Part shown: positions 1-10,600 of the stretch, one piece after another | How the letters are laid out: each line of letters begins with the position of its first letter | Position numbering within the stretch: the first letter of the stretch is position 1 | DNA from: Marinisporobacter sp. | Lineage (GTDB): Bacteria > Bacillota > Clostridia > Peptostreptococcales > Thermotaleaceae | Length of the DNA: 64,000 nucleotides | Direction of reading: 5' to 3' | NCBI GenBank assembly: GCA_025210395.1 | Contig: JAOARV010000017.1 | Span: 1 to 64,000 of the forward strand | Notes under the pieces: generated by a model | The model's database searches: none | Seen by the model: only the letters and a program-made list of their open reading frames with translations | What the model was told of the DNA's origin: nothing | Position numbers and translations under genes: made by a program

Positions 1-23
1 ACTGCTATTAGTTTTCTTGCCAT
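1..23 (-). CDS. 5' end of an unidentified gene running off the left edge
   Basis: On the minus strand an ATG at 23 is preceded by a good ribosome binding site (AAAGGAGA, + strand 31-38) and reads MARKLIA before the window ends. Seven residues do not identify a product. The gene is transcribed away from the rest of the window. Confidence 0.45.
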
Positions 24-128
24 TTTAAAATCTCCTTTAATTTTTATTACACTTAGTTTTTGGAAATTTTAAAATATCATGCAAGAGAATAATTTTAAGA
101 ATGAAATTGTTTATCTATAATTACTTTT

Positions 129-533
129 TTAAAAAATTTCAAAATCAACTATCATCCACTTATTGTCTATTTTCTTAAATCTAAAAGTGTATTCTAAGTA
201 ATTATATATATCACTTGAGAAGAATACAACTACCATGTATATATTTCTCTTTTCGGCTCTAATCTCCATGACTTCTATATTATCATACTTAGAATTTTTT
301 AATATAGCCATTCTTTCAAGCAATATATTTTTAATCTTATCTGTTTCACTTATAGTATTAAGAAATTCTGTATCGCCAAGGTGTATGGATTCGATAGTCT
401 TTATAGCAAGCTTTTTAACATTTTCTTTCTCTACATTATCTGTCTGTAAATTCCTAATCTCAATAAAGCTCCAAGTAAAATAAACTACAATAAATATAAT
501 TGATAAAATAAATATTATTTTCATTCTTTTCAT
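129..533 (-). CDS. Small membrane-anchored hypothetical protein
   Basis: About 134 residues. A basic N-terminus (MKRMK) is followed by one hydrophobic segment (about residues 6-22), then a soluble alpha/beta part ending in FKKIDNKWMIVDFEIF. That ending is typical of the small extracytoplasmic 'average turnover' folds (DUF4878/NTF2-like) seen in lipoproteins, but I cannot name a family. I chose the ATG at 533 rather than 542 because an AGGATGA ribosome binding site sits six bases before it. It is probably inserted in the membrane with its C-terminus outside. No operon partner is visible. Confidence 0.55.
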   Translation of the reverse strand: MKRMKIIFILSIIFIVVYFTWSFIEIRNLQTDNVEKENVKKLAIKTIESIHLGDTEFLNTISETDKIKNILLERMAILKNSKYDNIEVMEIRAEKRNIYMVVVFFSSDIYNYLEYTFRFKKIDNKWMIVDFEIF

Positions 534-542
534 ATAAATCAT

Positions 543-939
543 CCTATTATGTTTGATTAATATAGTAATCGATAATTACTAGAGTCTTTTGTTTATTATT
601 CATGTATTATACCTCCATATATTTAGTATCTTATATAAAGACAATATTATTACTGAACTTGTATAAACTTGCTCATTATTTGGACTGAAGAGTATGTACC
701 ATATTGGATTGCTTTCATCCCATTTTTCATGTAAGGGATCTATGGTGGTGCAAGGCAGACTATTATGTGCTCGATTTTAATATTTATACAAATAAAAAGT
801 CTTTGAAGGATTATGGTCAACATCTATTTTTTATCCATATTGTATCTACTTAAAAATAAAAATTAAATCATGTAGGTAGCTACTAGGGGAGGAATAGACA
901 ATCCTTTTTCCTGCATATAATGAACTATGTGGGGGAGGG
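543..939. other. Intergenic stretch, no gene supported
   Basis: About 400 bases of AT-rich sequence. A short open stretch near 690-790 reads WTEEYVPYWIAFIPFFM, a stop, then GIYGGARQTIMC. It may be decayed coding sequence, but there is no start, ribosome binding site or recognisable family. Nothing else was seen. Confidence 0.4.
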
Positions 940-1710
940 ATGATGTTGAGAAGGTGGCTGTTACGGATAATCGTTTGTAGCTTATATATGAGTATATTAC
1001 TTTATGTAGGTAACTTTTTTGAATATACCGGAAATAAGGTGAAATTAAGTGCACCTGCAAAAATATATATAGAAAATGAATATATAGGATGGGAAGAAAA
1101 GAAGATTAAAGAAAATCCTAATTATAAAAATCTTTGGATTCTTATAGATATTAATGAAAAAAGATTAGAACTGATTGATTTAGATCATAACAAAATTGTA
1201 CGAAAATACAGGATTGCAAGTGGAAAGCCCAGTACACCATCTCCTATTGGAGGTTGGAAAATCACTGGAAAAAGAAGATGGGGGAAGGGGTTTGGTACAC
1301 GGTTTATGGCACTAAATGTACCCTGGGGTAAATACGGAATACATGGTACCAACAAACCAAATTCCATAGGTTGGGCATCTTCTCATGGTTGCATAAGAAT
1401 GAATAATAAAGATGTGGAAGAATTATATAAGTTTGTAAAGGTAGGAACTCCTGTGACTATACAGGGAGGAACCTTTGGTCCTTTTGGAAATGGATTTCGG
1501 ATCATAGAGCCAGGCTTTAGAGGAGCAGATGTTTATGAAGTACAAAGATACATGAAGAAAAGAGGTTATTATCCACTATGGATAGATGGTATTTATGGAG
1601 AGGGTATGAAAAAATATGTGATCAAATTTCGAAAAGATCATGGACTAAAGCTTACCCATAATGTAGATATAGAATTTTATAAAGCGTTGGACATTCAATT
1701 GTTTGAGTGA
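940..1710 (+). CDS. L,D-transpeptidase (YkuD) with C-terminal peptidoglycan-binding domain
   Basis: 256 residues. An N-terminal signal anchor (about residues 5-25) is followed by a YkuD catalytic domain (about 65-180) with the diagnostic HGTN...SHGCIRM motif; Cys151 is the nucleophile and His149 lies beside it. A C-terminal peptidoglycan-binding-1-like repeat (about 185-250, GFRGADVYEVQRYMKKRGYY) follows. The enzyme makes 3-3 cross-links or attaches proteins to peptidoglycan outside the membrane; clostridia rely heavily on such cross-links. The start follows a GGGGGAGGG ribosome binding site. A strong terminator directly follows, so the gene is monocistronic. Confidence 0.9.
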   Translation: MMLRRWLLRIIVCSLYMSILLYVGNFFEYTGNKVKLSAPAKIYIENEYIGWEEKKIKENPNYKNLWILIDINEKRLELIDLDHNKIVRKYRIASGKPSTPSPIGGWKITGKRRWGKGFGTRFMALNVPWGKYGIHGTNKPNSIGWASSHGCIRMNNKDVEELYKFVKVGTPVTIQGGTFGPFGNGFRIIEPGFRGADVYEVQRYMKKRGYYPLWIDGIYGEGMKKYVIKFRKDHGLKLTHNVDIEFYKALDIQLFE

Positions 1711-1743
1711 AAGTTTCTACTAAAGACTTAGTAGGAACTTTTA
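1711..1743 (+). terminator. Intrinsic terminator of the L,D-transpeptidase gene
   Basis: Arms of 13 bases (1711-1723 and 1728-1740, one G-U pair) close a 4-base loop, followed by T residues. Confidence 0.8.
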
Positions 1744-2077
1744 TCTAATGATTTTAAGCGAAGATTGGGTATAAAATTAAGTAATATGACTAAAGAATTA
1801 TATAAAAATGGTATTGTAAAATCAAAGAATAAAGGATAAGCAAGAAACATGTGATTAACTACTTTGATACTAAGCTTTTGAAGTAAATAAAATTTTATGA
1901 AAATGTAATGAAAAATGACTGAGCTTTAGCTAGGATGCTCAGTCATTTTCTATTATATATTGTTATGTATAGCATATTATGAGTAAAGGTAACTTTTATG
2001 GAAAATGTTGAGAAATTGTTGAGAATGACATGATATAATATCTGAGAAAATGTAGAATCATACAGAAAAATAGAGAT
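1744..2077. other. Intergenic stretch with an isolated terminator hairpin at 1912-1951
   Basis: A short reading frame around 1752-1840 (KRRLGIKLSNMTKELY) has no start signal. The hairpin at 1912-1924/1937-1949 has perfect 13-base arms (AAAATGACTGAGC) and a T-rich tail, so it looks like a terminator whose own gene has been lost. This fits a degraded mobile or accessory unit continuing into the relic at 2078. Confidence 0.5.
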
Positions 2078-2320
2078 ATGCACCAGTGCAAAAAAAAACG
2101 GTTTAAGTGCAAGCTAAAGCTAATTTTGAGGGAATACGAAAAAGGAGAAACCGACCTTGAAGCAATTAAGCTAAGTCTTGTAAGGTATGATGGGCATTTA
2201 GCCAAAGGTCTACCTATAAAGGTATATAGCTACTTTGTGCTGATAAAAGAAAGCATGGAGGGTGAATATATAGAAAAGAATAAAAGACAATGCTACAAAA
2301 GAAAGGAGAAAAACAGATAA
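2078..2320 (+). pseudogene. Possible C-terminal remnant of a reverse-transcriptase-family protein
   Basis: An 80-residue open frame without a ribosome binding site. Its first half (EYEKGETDLEAIKLSLVRYDGHLAKG) resembles the C-terminal tail of bacterial reverse transcriptases of the DGR/retron type, where a 'G..dl..v..S...y.GHl.hg' pattern is common. The region holding the polymerase motifs (such as YxDD) is absent. I infer a decayed fragment; the assignment rests on this pattern only. It could instead be a random open frame. Confidence 0.3.
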
Positions 2321-2408
2321 AGAAATTTTATGTTTTAAAACAAAGGAATATAAAGGGCTTTAAGTTATGCTAAACACTAATATTATACTATAACGAGGTG
2401 AACTGAAT

Positions 2409-5400
2409 ATGAAGTTTAGATTAAGCAATAATGTAATGAAGATAATGACAATGCTTTTAATTATGACCATTGTGACTACTACTAGTATAACAGAAGTATA
2501 TGCAATGCAAATTTTTGTGAAAGCCTTGAATGGTAAAACAATAACACTTGACGTTGAAGCATCTGATAGTGTTGAAAATGTTAAGGCAAAGATACAAGAT
2601 CAAGAAGGAATAGAACCTGACCAGCAAAGGTTGACTTTTGCTGGTCAACAATTGGAGGATGGACGTACTTTATCTGATTATAATATACAAAAAGAATCAA
2701 CATTAAATTTGGTATCTAGGTTTACTACAAGAGATAATGAAGATGGAACGGTTACGGTTACTGGCTATGTCTATGAGACGGGTAATGGATCTAATCTAGT
2801 CATACCAGAGACAATTAGAAGTAAGACTGTAACAGGTATAGACCATGCTGCGTTTGCAGATAAAAGTCTAAAGACAGTAACCATACCGAACAGTGTGATG
2901 AGCATAGGTGATGATGCGTTTGCTAAGAATCAACAAAGCCCAGCAGACCTGATCATCAAAGGATATGCAGAAACAGCAGCAGAAGCTTATGCAACTGCTA
3001 ATAATCATACTTTTGTAAATTTAAGTGGAGCCACCAAAGTAATTTTGGCAGAAGGTTCGTTAGGAACAGCCGGCGACAAGAAAATTACTAATCTTGACGC
3101 AGGCAAAAAATATAAGGTTATAGTTGAAAGTGAAACCAAATATGTAAAAGCAGACGGAACCTTGTCAGAGAACGAAGGGGATGTAGCTTCGTTAACAGGA
3201 GCAGAGATAACAGGTTTGACCAATGGTACAAGATACAAGGTTGAAATTTATGAGGTCGTAACCGCAATGCCCCTAACAGGTGACGTTGATAGTATCGAAA
3301 GGGGTAAAACGTACACAATAGCAGACAAAGCTCAGCTTACGCATTTGGCAAGCCTTGTAAATGGTGGACAAACTTGTGAAGGCGCTACAATTCAGCTTTT
3401 AAATGATATTGAAATAAACGATACAGCAAACTGGGAAAGCTGGGACGAGAATACGGAATTAGATTCATGGACACCTATCGGAACGTGGAATAATAGTAAA
3501 GATATTAAATCTTTCAAAGGCACATTTGATGGTGGCGATCACACAATTAGCGGTATTTATCTCAACAAAAAGGATAGCATATTTCAAGGGATGTTCGGAT
3601 ATGTTGACGGTGGTACAATTCAAAATGTATCCGTAACGAAAAGTTATATCAAAGCATCTCGGATCGTTGGAAGTATTGCAGGTAGACTAGCAAATAGTAG
3701 TACAATCGAAAACTGCTCAAATACGGGTAGCGTCAGTGGTAGTGAAAATGTTGGCGGTATTGCTGCCGAAATTGAAGGAACAGTTAAAAATTGTTACAAT
3801 GCAGGAAACGTCAGTGGTAAAGACAATATCGGAGGACTGTTCGGGTGGGGTGCTGCCATAATTACCAAATGCAATAACAGCGGAACCATCAGCGGTAGGG
3901 AAAATGTTGGTGGTATTGTGGGATACAGTTATTCAATAGTTGAAGAATGTTATAACACAGGGAGCCTTATTGTTGATAGGTCTGTTAGTGATGGAAATCA
4001 TGCTGGCGGTATTGTAGGTTACAATTCTGGAGAAGTTAAAAATTCTTACAATACAGGCAACATCAGCGGTAAAGGTGGTGCTGGAGGTATTGTGGGTCTA
4101 AATGTTAAAAAAATAGTTGATTGTTACAACATAGGAAACATTAGCTGTGATGAAGGATCTACAGGTATTGTGTTTAAAAATAAAGGAACAGTTGAAAAAT
4201 GCTATAACACAGGCAGCATCAGCAGTGCAAGTGGTGCTGGAGGTATTGTGGGTACCAATCATAGTTACAGTAATATCCATGCAATAGTTAAAGATTGTTA
4301 CAACACTGGCAGTGTCAGCGGTCGAGATAAAGTTGGCGGCATTATAGCTTATAATGGAGACGCTGCCTCCGTTGAAAAATGCTACAACACAGGTAGCATT
4401 AGCGGTGAGATGCATGTTGGGGGCATTATGGGTAGTAATTATGGAAACGTTAAAAAATGTTACAACATGGGTATTGTCAGTGGTTCTAGTAATCGTATTG
4501 GCGGTATCGTGGGTTATAATTACAGAACAGTGACAAATTGTTACAACGCAGGTAGCATTAGTGGTGAAAATAGTGTGGGAGGTGTGGTCGGCGAAAATGA
4601 TGACACACTTTCAAACTGCTATAACAGTGGAACTATCAGCTGCACAAGTGCGGTAGGAAGTATCGTGGGGGATAACGACAGTGATGAAGTTACAAACTGC
4701 TTCTACGACAGTCAGATGTTTCTATGGGGTGATGGTTATTCCATGCGTAAGCTGACAAACCAGATGGTTGGAGACGGCTTGAAAACCGCACTTGGAGAAG
4801 AAAACTGGGTTTTTGCAGAAAATATGTACCCTCGTCTTAAAGGGATGGAAACTACTGATGCGGCATATGTATCTGTAGCGCCTGTATTCCTTGATCCTAG
4901 CAATACGGTAATGGAGGTAACAAAAGATTTTACAGTAGGCATCAAAGAGCATGTCAATTGGACATCAGACAATACAAACGCAATCAGTATAAACGACGCA
5001 AATGCAACTGTACTTGCAGCGGATACGGATGGATTGAACTTAGAAGCAAAGTTAAACAATGCTACTAAAATTGTTAAGATAAATACTGTAAAACCTATGG
5101 CCATTGATTCAGACAAGGATGGTATTCCTGACGCAGAAGATCCAGACGACGATAATGATGGTATTGATGATAATGAAGATAAGCATCCAAAAGACCATGA
5201 TAACGACGGAATTCCAGATAAAGAAGATAAGCATCCAAAAGATCATGACAATGATGGAACAGATGACACAGAAGATCCAGATGATGACAACGATGGAATT
5301 CCAGATAATGAAGATAAGCATCCAAAAGACCATGACAATGATGGAACAGATGATGCAGATGATCCAGATGATGATAATGATGGTACTAATGATGATGAAG

Positions 5401-7346
5401 ATAAGCATCCAAAAGATCATGATAATGATGGAACAGATGATGCAGATGATCCGGATGATGATAATGATGGAATTCCAGATAAAGAAGATGAGCATCCAAA
5501 AGATCATGACAATGATGGAATAGATGATGCAGATGACTCAGATGACGATAATGATGAAAATCCAGATGAAGAAGAATTTAATATTGGAGGAAGTGTAGAT
5601 ACCAATAATGGCCCAGCAAAGAGTGCAACTGTTGTATTAAAACAAGGAAAGCATAAAATAGGGGAAACAACTTCGGATAAAAACGGAAACTACAGCTTTA
5701 AAGGTCTTAGAAATGGTGTCTACAATCTTGTAGTTACAATGGGTGAGAAGACTGTTACTTCTTTAATTATCATTCGAGATAAAGATGTGACTAAAAACGT
5801 ATCTTTGCCTAACACAAACAAAGACAGTATTTTAGAAGTAACGGGAAATGAAACTCCAGAAGTAGTCGTAGGTGGTTTAGATGCGATTGCCGAACAATCC
5901 TCAGAATCGGAAGTTGTTATTAAGATGATTGTGGAGAAAAAACAGGAAAGTGAAGCCCAAAATGCCGCTGATATTAAGAAGGTAGCAAACGGGAAAAGGT
6001 TAGATTTCTTGGATATGGAGGTAATCAAAACTACCAATAAGACTAGCGAGCATTTATCAAAAGTAGCGGAAGTACTTGAAATTGTTATTCCTTATACTTT
6101 TAAAGGAAAATCTCATATTAAAGTTTATCGTTACCATGGAAATGTAGTGAATACTTTCAAAGAGCTTGAAGCAAAGCCAGTGGAAAATTATGAGGATGGA
6201 AGCTATTATATAGATGAAGCAAATGGCTTTATCTATATGTACGCACAGAAATTCTCAACATATGCTATTGGTTATCAGATAGCAGAACGCAAAACCATTA
6301 ACTTTGACGCAAATGGTGGAACTATTGTATCTACTACGCTGCTCACAAGCGAAGATGGAAAGTTTGGTACGCTACCAACGCCAACTCGTAGCGGACGATA
6401 TGACTTTGACGGTTGGTATACAGCGTTAAATGGAGGAACAAAGATTACAAAGGATACGGTATTTACAGAAAATACCACTATCTATGCACATTGGACATAT
6501 AGAAGCAGTTCTTCCAGTGGCGGTGGACATAGCTCCCATAAATACTATGATATTCCCATCAGTGTAAAGGGCGAAGGTACAATTAGCCCTGACGGTGAAT
6601 CAGATCATATCTTACGAATTCGTAAAGGTAATGACCAAACTTTTACTATCACAGCCAACAAAGGTTATCAAATTTCAGATGTATTGGTTGATGGAAAATC
6701 CGTAGGTTTACTTGATAAATACACGTTAAAAAATATCAGAGAGGATCATACGATTAAGGTACTATTTAAGAAAGAAACGAGTAGTCAAGTAAAAAAACCA
6801 TTTGCTGATATATCAGAACAGGATTGGTTCTATGATGAAGTATTAATGGTACACGAAAAAGGTATCATGTCAGGAACTTCAGACACTAAGTTTAGTCCTT
6901 ACATTGGTACAAGTAGAGCCATGATAGCAACGATTCTACATAGACTAGAAAACAAACCGAATTATAGGGAAAGCAACCCATTCCACGATGTTTTGGAAAA
7001 CGAGTGGTATACAGAGGGTATCGCTTGGTGTGCCGAGCATAAAATTGTAAAAGGATATGGAGAAGGAAGTTATAAACCGGACCAAATCATAACAAGAGAA
7101 GAACTTTGTTCGATTCTATATCTTTATGCACAATACAAAGGTTTAGATGTGAACCAAAGGGCTCAGTTATCTAGTTTTGCTGACGAGACTCAAATTGGGT
7201 GGTGGGCGAAAGAGTTTGTAAGCTATGCTGTGAAAGCAGAGTTGTTGCAAGGGAATGATCGCAATCAATTACAGCCAAAGAACCAAGTAACCCGAGCTGA
7301 AGTTGCTGCTGTAATTTTAAATTTATTACAATTGCTTAAATCTTAA
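2409..7346 (+). CDS. Giant S-layer-homology surface protein with an N-terminal ubiquitin domain
   Basis: 1645 residues, secreted. Visible order: signal peptide (1-32, ending VYA); ubiquitin-like domain (33-104); BspA-type leucine-rich segment (about 105-200); a long series of short GLUG-like repeats built on 'C.N.G.vSG...vGGI.G' (about 430-770); Asp-rich thrombospondin-type-3-like calcium-binding repeats (about 898-1054); a carboxypeptidase-regulatory-like beta domain (about 1058-1135); an InlB-type B-repeat (about 1295-1363, FDANGGT...FDGWYT); and three SLH domains (about 1460-1645) that should anchor it to pyruvylated cell-wall polymer. The mosaic suggests an adhesin or surface matrix protein. 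It stands alone, between a relic and a methyltransferase gene, and ends at a strong terminator. Only the ubiquitin similarity is unusual for such proteins. Confidence 0.9.
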   Translation: MKFRLSNNVMKIMTMLLIMTIVTTTSITEVYAMQIFVKALNGKTITLDVEASDSVENVKAKIQDQEGIEPDQQRLTFAGQQLEDGRTLSDYNIQKESTLNLVSRFTTRDNEDGTVTVTGYVYETGNGSNLVIPETIRSKTVTGIDHAAFADKSLKTVTIPNSVMSIGDDAFAKNQQSPADLIIKGYAETAAEAYATANNHTFVNLSGATKVILAEGSLGTAGDKKITNLDAGKKYKVIVESETKYVKADGTLSENEGDVASLTGAEITGLTNGTRYKVEIYEVVTAMPLTGDVDSIERGKTYTIADKAQLTHLASLVNGGQTCEGATIQLLNDIEINDTANWESWDENTELDSWTPIGTWNNSKDIKSFKGTFDGGDHTISGIYLNKKDSIFQGMFGYVDGGTIQNVSVTKSYIKASRIVGSIAGRLANSSTIENCSNTGSVSGSENVGGIAAEIEGTVKNCYNAGNVSGKDNIGGLFGWGAAIITKCNNSGTISGRENVGGIVGYSYSIVEECYNTGSLIVDRSVSDGNHAGGIVGYNSGEVKNSYNTGNISGKGGAGGIVGLNVKKIVDCYNIGNISCDEGSTGIVFKNKGTVEKCYNTGSISSASGAGGIVGTNHSYSNIHAIVKDCYNTGSVSGRDKVGGIIAYNGDAASVEKCYNTGSISGEMHVGGIMGSNYGNVKKCYNMGIVSGSSNRIGGIVGYNYRTVTNCYNAGSISGENSVGGVVGENDDTLSNCYNSGTISCTSAVGSIVGDNDSDEVTNCFYDSQMFLWGDGYSMRKLTNQMVGDGLKTALGEENWVFAENMYPRLKGMETTDAAYVSVAPVFLDPSNTVMEVTKDFTVGIKEHVNWTSDNTNAISINDANATVLAADTDGLNLEAKLNNATKIVKINTVKPMAIDSDKDGIPDAEDPDDDNDGIDDNEDKHPKDHDNDGIPDKEDKHPKDHDNDGTDDTEDPDDDNDGIPDNEDKHPKDHDNDGTDDADDPDDDNDGTNDDEDKHPKDHDNDGTDDADDPDDDNDGIPDKEDEHPKDHDNDGIDDADDSDDDNDENPDEEEFNIGGSVDTNNGPAKSATVVLKQGKHKIGETTSDKNGNYSFKGLRNGVYNLVVTMGEKTVTSLIIIRDKDVTKNVSLPNTNKDSILEVTGNETPEVVVGGLDAIAEQSSESEVVIKMIVEKKQESEAQNAADIKKVANGKRLDFLDMEVIKTTNKTSEHLSKVAEVLEIVIPYTFKGKSHIKVYRYHGNVVNTFKELEAKPVENYEDGSYYIDEANGFIYMYAQKFSTYAIGYQIAERKTINFDANGGTIVSTTLLTSEDGKFGTLPTPTRSGRYDFDGWYTALNGGTKITKDTVFTENTTIYAHWTYRSSSSSGGGHSSHKYYDIPISVKGEGTISPDGESDHILRIRKGNDQTFTITANKGYQISDVLVDGKSVGLLDKYTLKNIREDHTIKVLFKKETSSQVKKPFADISEQDWFYDEVLMVHEKGIMSGTSDTKFSPYIGTSRAMIATILHRLENKPNYRESNPFHDVLENEWYTEGIAWCAEHKIVKGYGEGSYKPDQIITREELCSILYLYAQYKGLDVNQRAQLSSFADETQIGWWAKEFVSYAVKAELLQGNDRNQLQPKNQVTRAEVAAVILNLLQLLKS
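2505..2720 (+). other. Ubiquitin-like domain within the surface protein
   Basis: Aligned by eye with eukaryotic ubiquitin residues 1-72, 60 of 72 positions are identical without gaps; it starts MQIFVK and includes [19 protein letters not shown]. Substitutions include I44 to T (core of the hydrophobic patch), K48 to Q, K33 to Q and P37 to E; K6, K11, K27, K29 and K63 remain. The LRLRGG tail needed for conjugation is replaced by SRFTTR and runs into the next domain. It is therefore a fold module, not a conjugable ubiquitin. Confidence 0.92.
3690..4690 (+). repeat. GLUG-like short protein repeats
   Basis: More than a dozen imperfect units of roughly 25-35 codons. Each carries a 'C/N-Y-N-x-G-x-I/V-S-G' stretch followed by 'x-V-G-G-I-V-G'. 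They are coded in frame within the surface protein and probably form a beta-helix stalk. Confidence 0.75.
5104..5572 (+). repeat. Asp-rich calcium-binding repeats (thrombospondin type 3-like)
   Basis: Tandem DNA repeats coding for DxDNDGxxD units alternating with [11 protein letters not shown]. The motif GATAAGCATCCAAAAGA recurs several times at spacings of about 48 to 90 bases. The Asp ladder matches calcium-binding type-3 repeats. The region is prone to length change by recombination. Confidence 0.85.
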
Positions 7347-7369
7347 ATTTTTAGATACAATGATTTAAA

Positions 7370-7412
7370 GAACAGAGCTATAACTAGAAAAGTTATAGCT
7401 CTGTTCCTTTAA
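7370..7412 (+). terminator. Terminator of the surface protein gene
   Basis: Perfect 16-base arms (7370-7385 and 7391-7406) with a 5-base loop and a CCTTT tail. Confidence 0.85.
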
Positions 7413-7691
7413 GGAAGTATTGAAATAATTAGGTTTTATAGTTTCTTTCATTTTATTATTACAAGGGTAGATAGATGTGTAAAAGAATATATAGTACACC
7501 TCAGTGGATGCACAATTATGAAAAATTAAATATATATAGACTAATTATAGATAAACTACATCTATCCATTAAGGATAGGTGTTTTTTGCCATAGGGGGGA
7601 GATAAAATAATTGATTAATTATAAAGGAAGTATGAAAATATTATAGAAATAGTAAAAATGGTAAAAAAAGTAAAAATACAGGAGGGTAAGG
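7413..7691. other. Leader region before the methyltransferase gene
   Basis: No gene seen. A hairpin at about 7563-7584 (CTATCC/GGATAG arms) followed by GTGTTTTTTG looks like a terminator or attenuator ahead of the methyltransferase. A G-rich ribosome binding site (GGAGGG) lies just before 7692. Confidence 0.4.
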
Positions 7692-10600
7692 ATGGATAAA
7701 AAAAATATCAAAAACTTTGCTATCCAAGCACGTAAAGTGTTGATGAAAAAATTTAGAGAGAAGGCTTTAAATATCGGGGTTGGGGAAGAGGCAATAGAAG
7801 AGGGCTGCTATGAGTATTTTTATTGGTTGATAATTTTAAGATATATGGAAATGAAAAACTATTTACCAGAAGATTTACAAGTGTTTGAGCATGTTGATCA
7901 ATATAAAAGCAATGATGACTTAAGAAAGAAGATGATGAGTACATGCAGTCAATTAAATAAAATATTTCCATCTATTTTTAAACCTATTTCAGATAATATG
8001 AAAAATTTATTTCCAGATTTATTAGAAAATAAGATAGTAAAAGATATTTTAAATTTTGAAAGCATATCAAAAGAGGATTGGGAAGAGGTTGAAACCATAG
8101 GGTGGTTACATCAATATTTTATGTGGGAGAATCACAAGAAAGTTGTAAGGATGAATAATAGTAGAATCTCAAAAGATGAAATTATTCCAGCAACTCAGCT
8201 ATTTACTCCAAAATGGATTGTAAAATATATGGTAGAAAACACATTAGGAAGATATTGGATAGAGCATATGCAGGATAAAAAATTAGAAAGTAAGTTGAGC
8301 TTTTTTATTAAGGGAAAAGGAATATCACATGAAAAGATTGACCCGAAGATGATAAAAATATTAGATCCTGCTTGTGGGGCAGGTCATATTTTGGTATATG
8401 CTTTTGAAATTCTTTATGATCTATATCATCATGAGGGATATCAAGATACGGATATTCCAAAATTAATTTTAAGATATAACTTATATGGATTGGAAATAGA
8501 TGAAAAAGTTTCTCAGTTAGCTTTATTTACATTAATTATGAAGGCACGGGAGAAGGACAAGCATTTCTTTTACAAAATGAGGGATGAAAAGATTATTCCT
8601 AATATATGTTGTATTGAAGAAAGCAATAGCTTAATCAATCAAAAGGATGAGATATTAAAGAAAATGGCTAAAGGAAATATTGAATATGCTAAAAATCAGA
8701 TTGATTATCTTTTAGATATTTTTTATGATGCCAAAGAATATGGATCTATTATTCAAATAAAGGATTTTGATGAAGAATTTTGGGAAGAAAAGATGAAAAG
8801 CTTAAAAGATCAAGCTTTGAAAAAAATTCTAGAAAGATTAGTAAAGCAAGCTAAAATCATAAGTAAAACATATGAAATAGTTATTGCAAATCCGCCCTAT
8901 TTATCTAATAAAATGATGAGTGTCAAATTGAAAAAACATGTAGATAAATATTTTAAGGATTACAAAGGGGATTTATTTGCTGTATTTATGAAAAGAAGTA
9001 TGAATTATACAAAGAAGGATGGATATTTAGCTTTTATGACTCCATTTGTATGGATGTTTATTAAAAGATATGAAAAGCTACGGGAGGATATTGTTTCTCA
9101 TAAGGATATTGTGAATCTTTTACAGCTTGAATATTCTAGCTTTGAAGAAGCTACTGTGCCCATATGTACATTTGTCTTGAGAAATAATCAAAAAAATGAT
9201 ACAGGAGATTTTATCAAGCTTTCTTCGTTTAAAGGAGCAAAAAATCAACCGATCAAGGTCTTAGAAGCTATAAAAGATAAAAATGTTTCCTACAGATACA
9301 AATGCTCTATTAAGGATTTCAAAAAAATTCAAGGGACTCCCATTGCCTATTGGGCAAAGGGGTCCATGATAGAGGTATTTAAAAACAGTATTCCTTTAAA
9401 GAAAATTGCTGATGCTCGGGTAGGACTTCAGACAAGTGACAATAAAAGGTTTGTAAGGCTATGGTATGAGGTAGACATCAATCGTATTGGTTTTGATTTT
9501 AAAGATAGAGAAAGTGCAAAAAATAGTAGGATGAAATGGTTTCCTTATAACAAGGGGGGAGATTTTAGAAAGTGGTATGGCAATCATTCTCATGTTGTAA
9601 ATTGGGAAAATGATGGTGAAGAAGTTAGGGAATACAATAGAAAACTTAATGCTTCAAGAAGTTCAAATATAGGGATTGCAAATACATCTTATTATTTTAA
9701 AAAAGGAATTACTTGGTCCTTTGTAAGTAGTGCAAAGTTTGGAGTAAGGATGGCAGAGGAAGGGTTTATATTTGATACGGCAGGATCATGTCTTTTTCCT
9801 AGAGAGGAGTATAGGTTATTTTTAATAGCTCTTTTGTGTTCAAAAATTACTCATATGAATTTAATGATGCTGAATCCAACATTAAATTTTCAGCCTGGAA
9901 ATATAGGGAATATTCCAGTGATTTTTCCTAAAAATGAAAGCGTAAAAGAAAAAATAGATATTTTGGCAAAGGAATGTATAAAAATTTCTAAAATAGATTG
10001 GGATGAAAATGAAACATCATGGCATTTTAGAAGTCATCCTTTTTTACAGCATAAAGAAGAGTCTTGTACCCTTGAGATGGCTTTTGAAAATTGGAAAGCT
10101 TTTAGAAAAAATCAGCTTGAAAAAATAAAGACAAATGAAGAAAAATTAAATGAAATCTTTATGGAGCTATATGGTCTTAAAGAATATATTACCCTAGCTG
10201 TAGATGCAAAGGAGATTACTATAAGAGCAGTGGATCTGAAAAGAGAGATAAAAGCTTTTATCTCCTATGGGGTAGGTTGTATGTTTGGAAGATATAGTTT
10301 GGATCAAGAAGGAATTATTTTTGCTGGAGGAGCATTTGAGGGTGCAAAATATAAAAATCTTCAGCCTATAAAAGATAATGTATTGTTAATGAATGGAGAG
10401 CTGGATATTACATCAAAGTTTATAGAATTTTTGAAAGACACCTTTGGAAGGAGAAATAGCAGCAAAAATCTTGATTTTATTACGAAGGTACTAGGTAGAA
10501 AGAAGGAGAGCTCAGTAGGATATATGAAAAGATATTTTCAAAATCAGTTTTACAAGGATCATATAAAAATGTATCAAAGACGACCCATTTATCTATTATT

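Noticed and set aside
2505-2720. Ubiquitin segment as eukaryotic contamination or assembly chimera
   Set aside because: It is in frame with the signal peptide and later domains, has AT-rich codons like its neighbours, and carries 12 substitutions and a lost tail.
5104-5523. Long overlapping open frames on both strands (about 130 residues each)
   Set aside because: They are shadows of the Asp-rich calcium-binding repeats in the surface protein; low-complexity Met/Gln or Ile runs, no ribosome binding sites.
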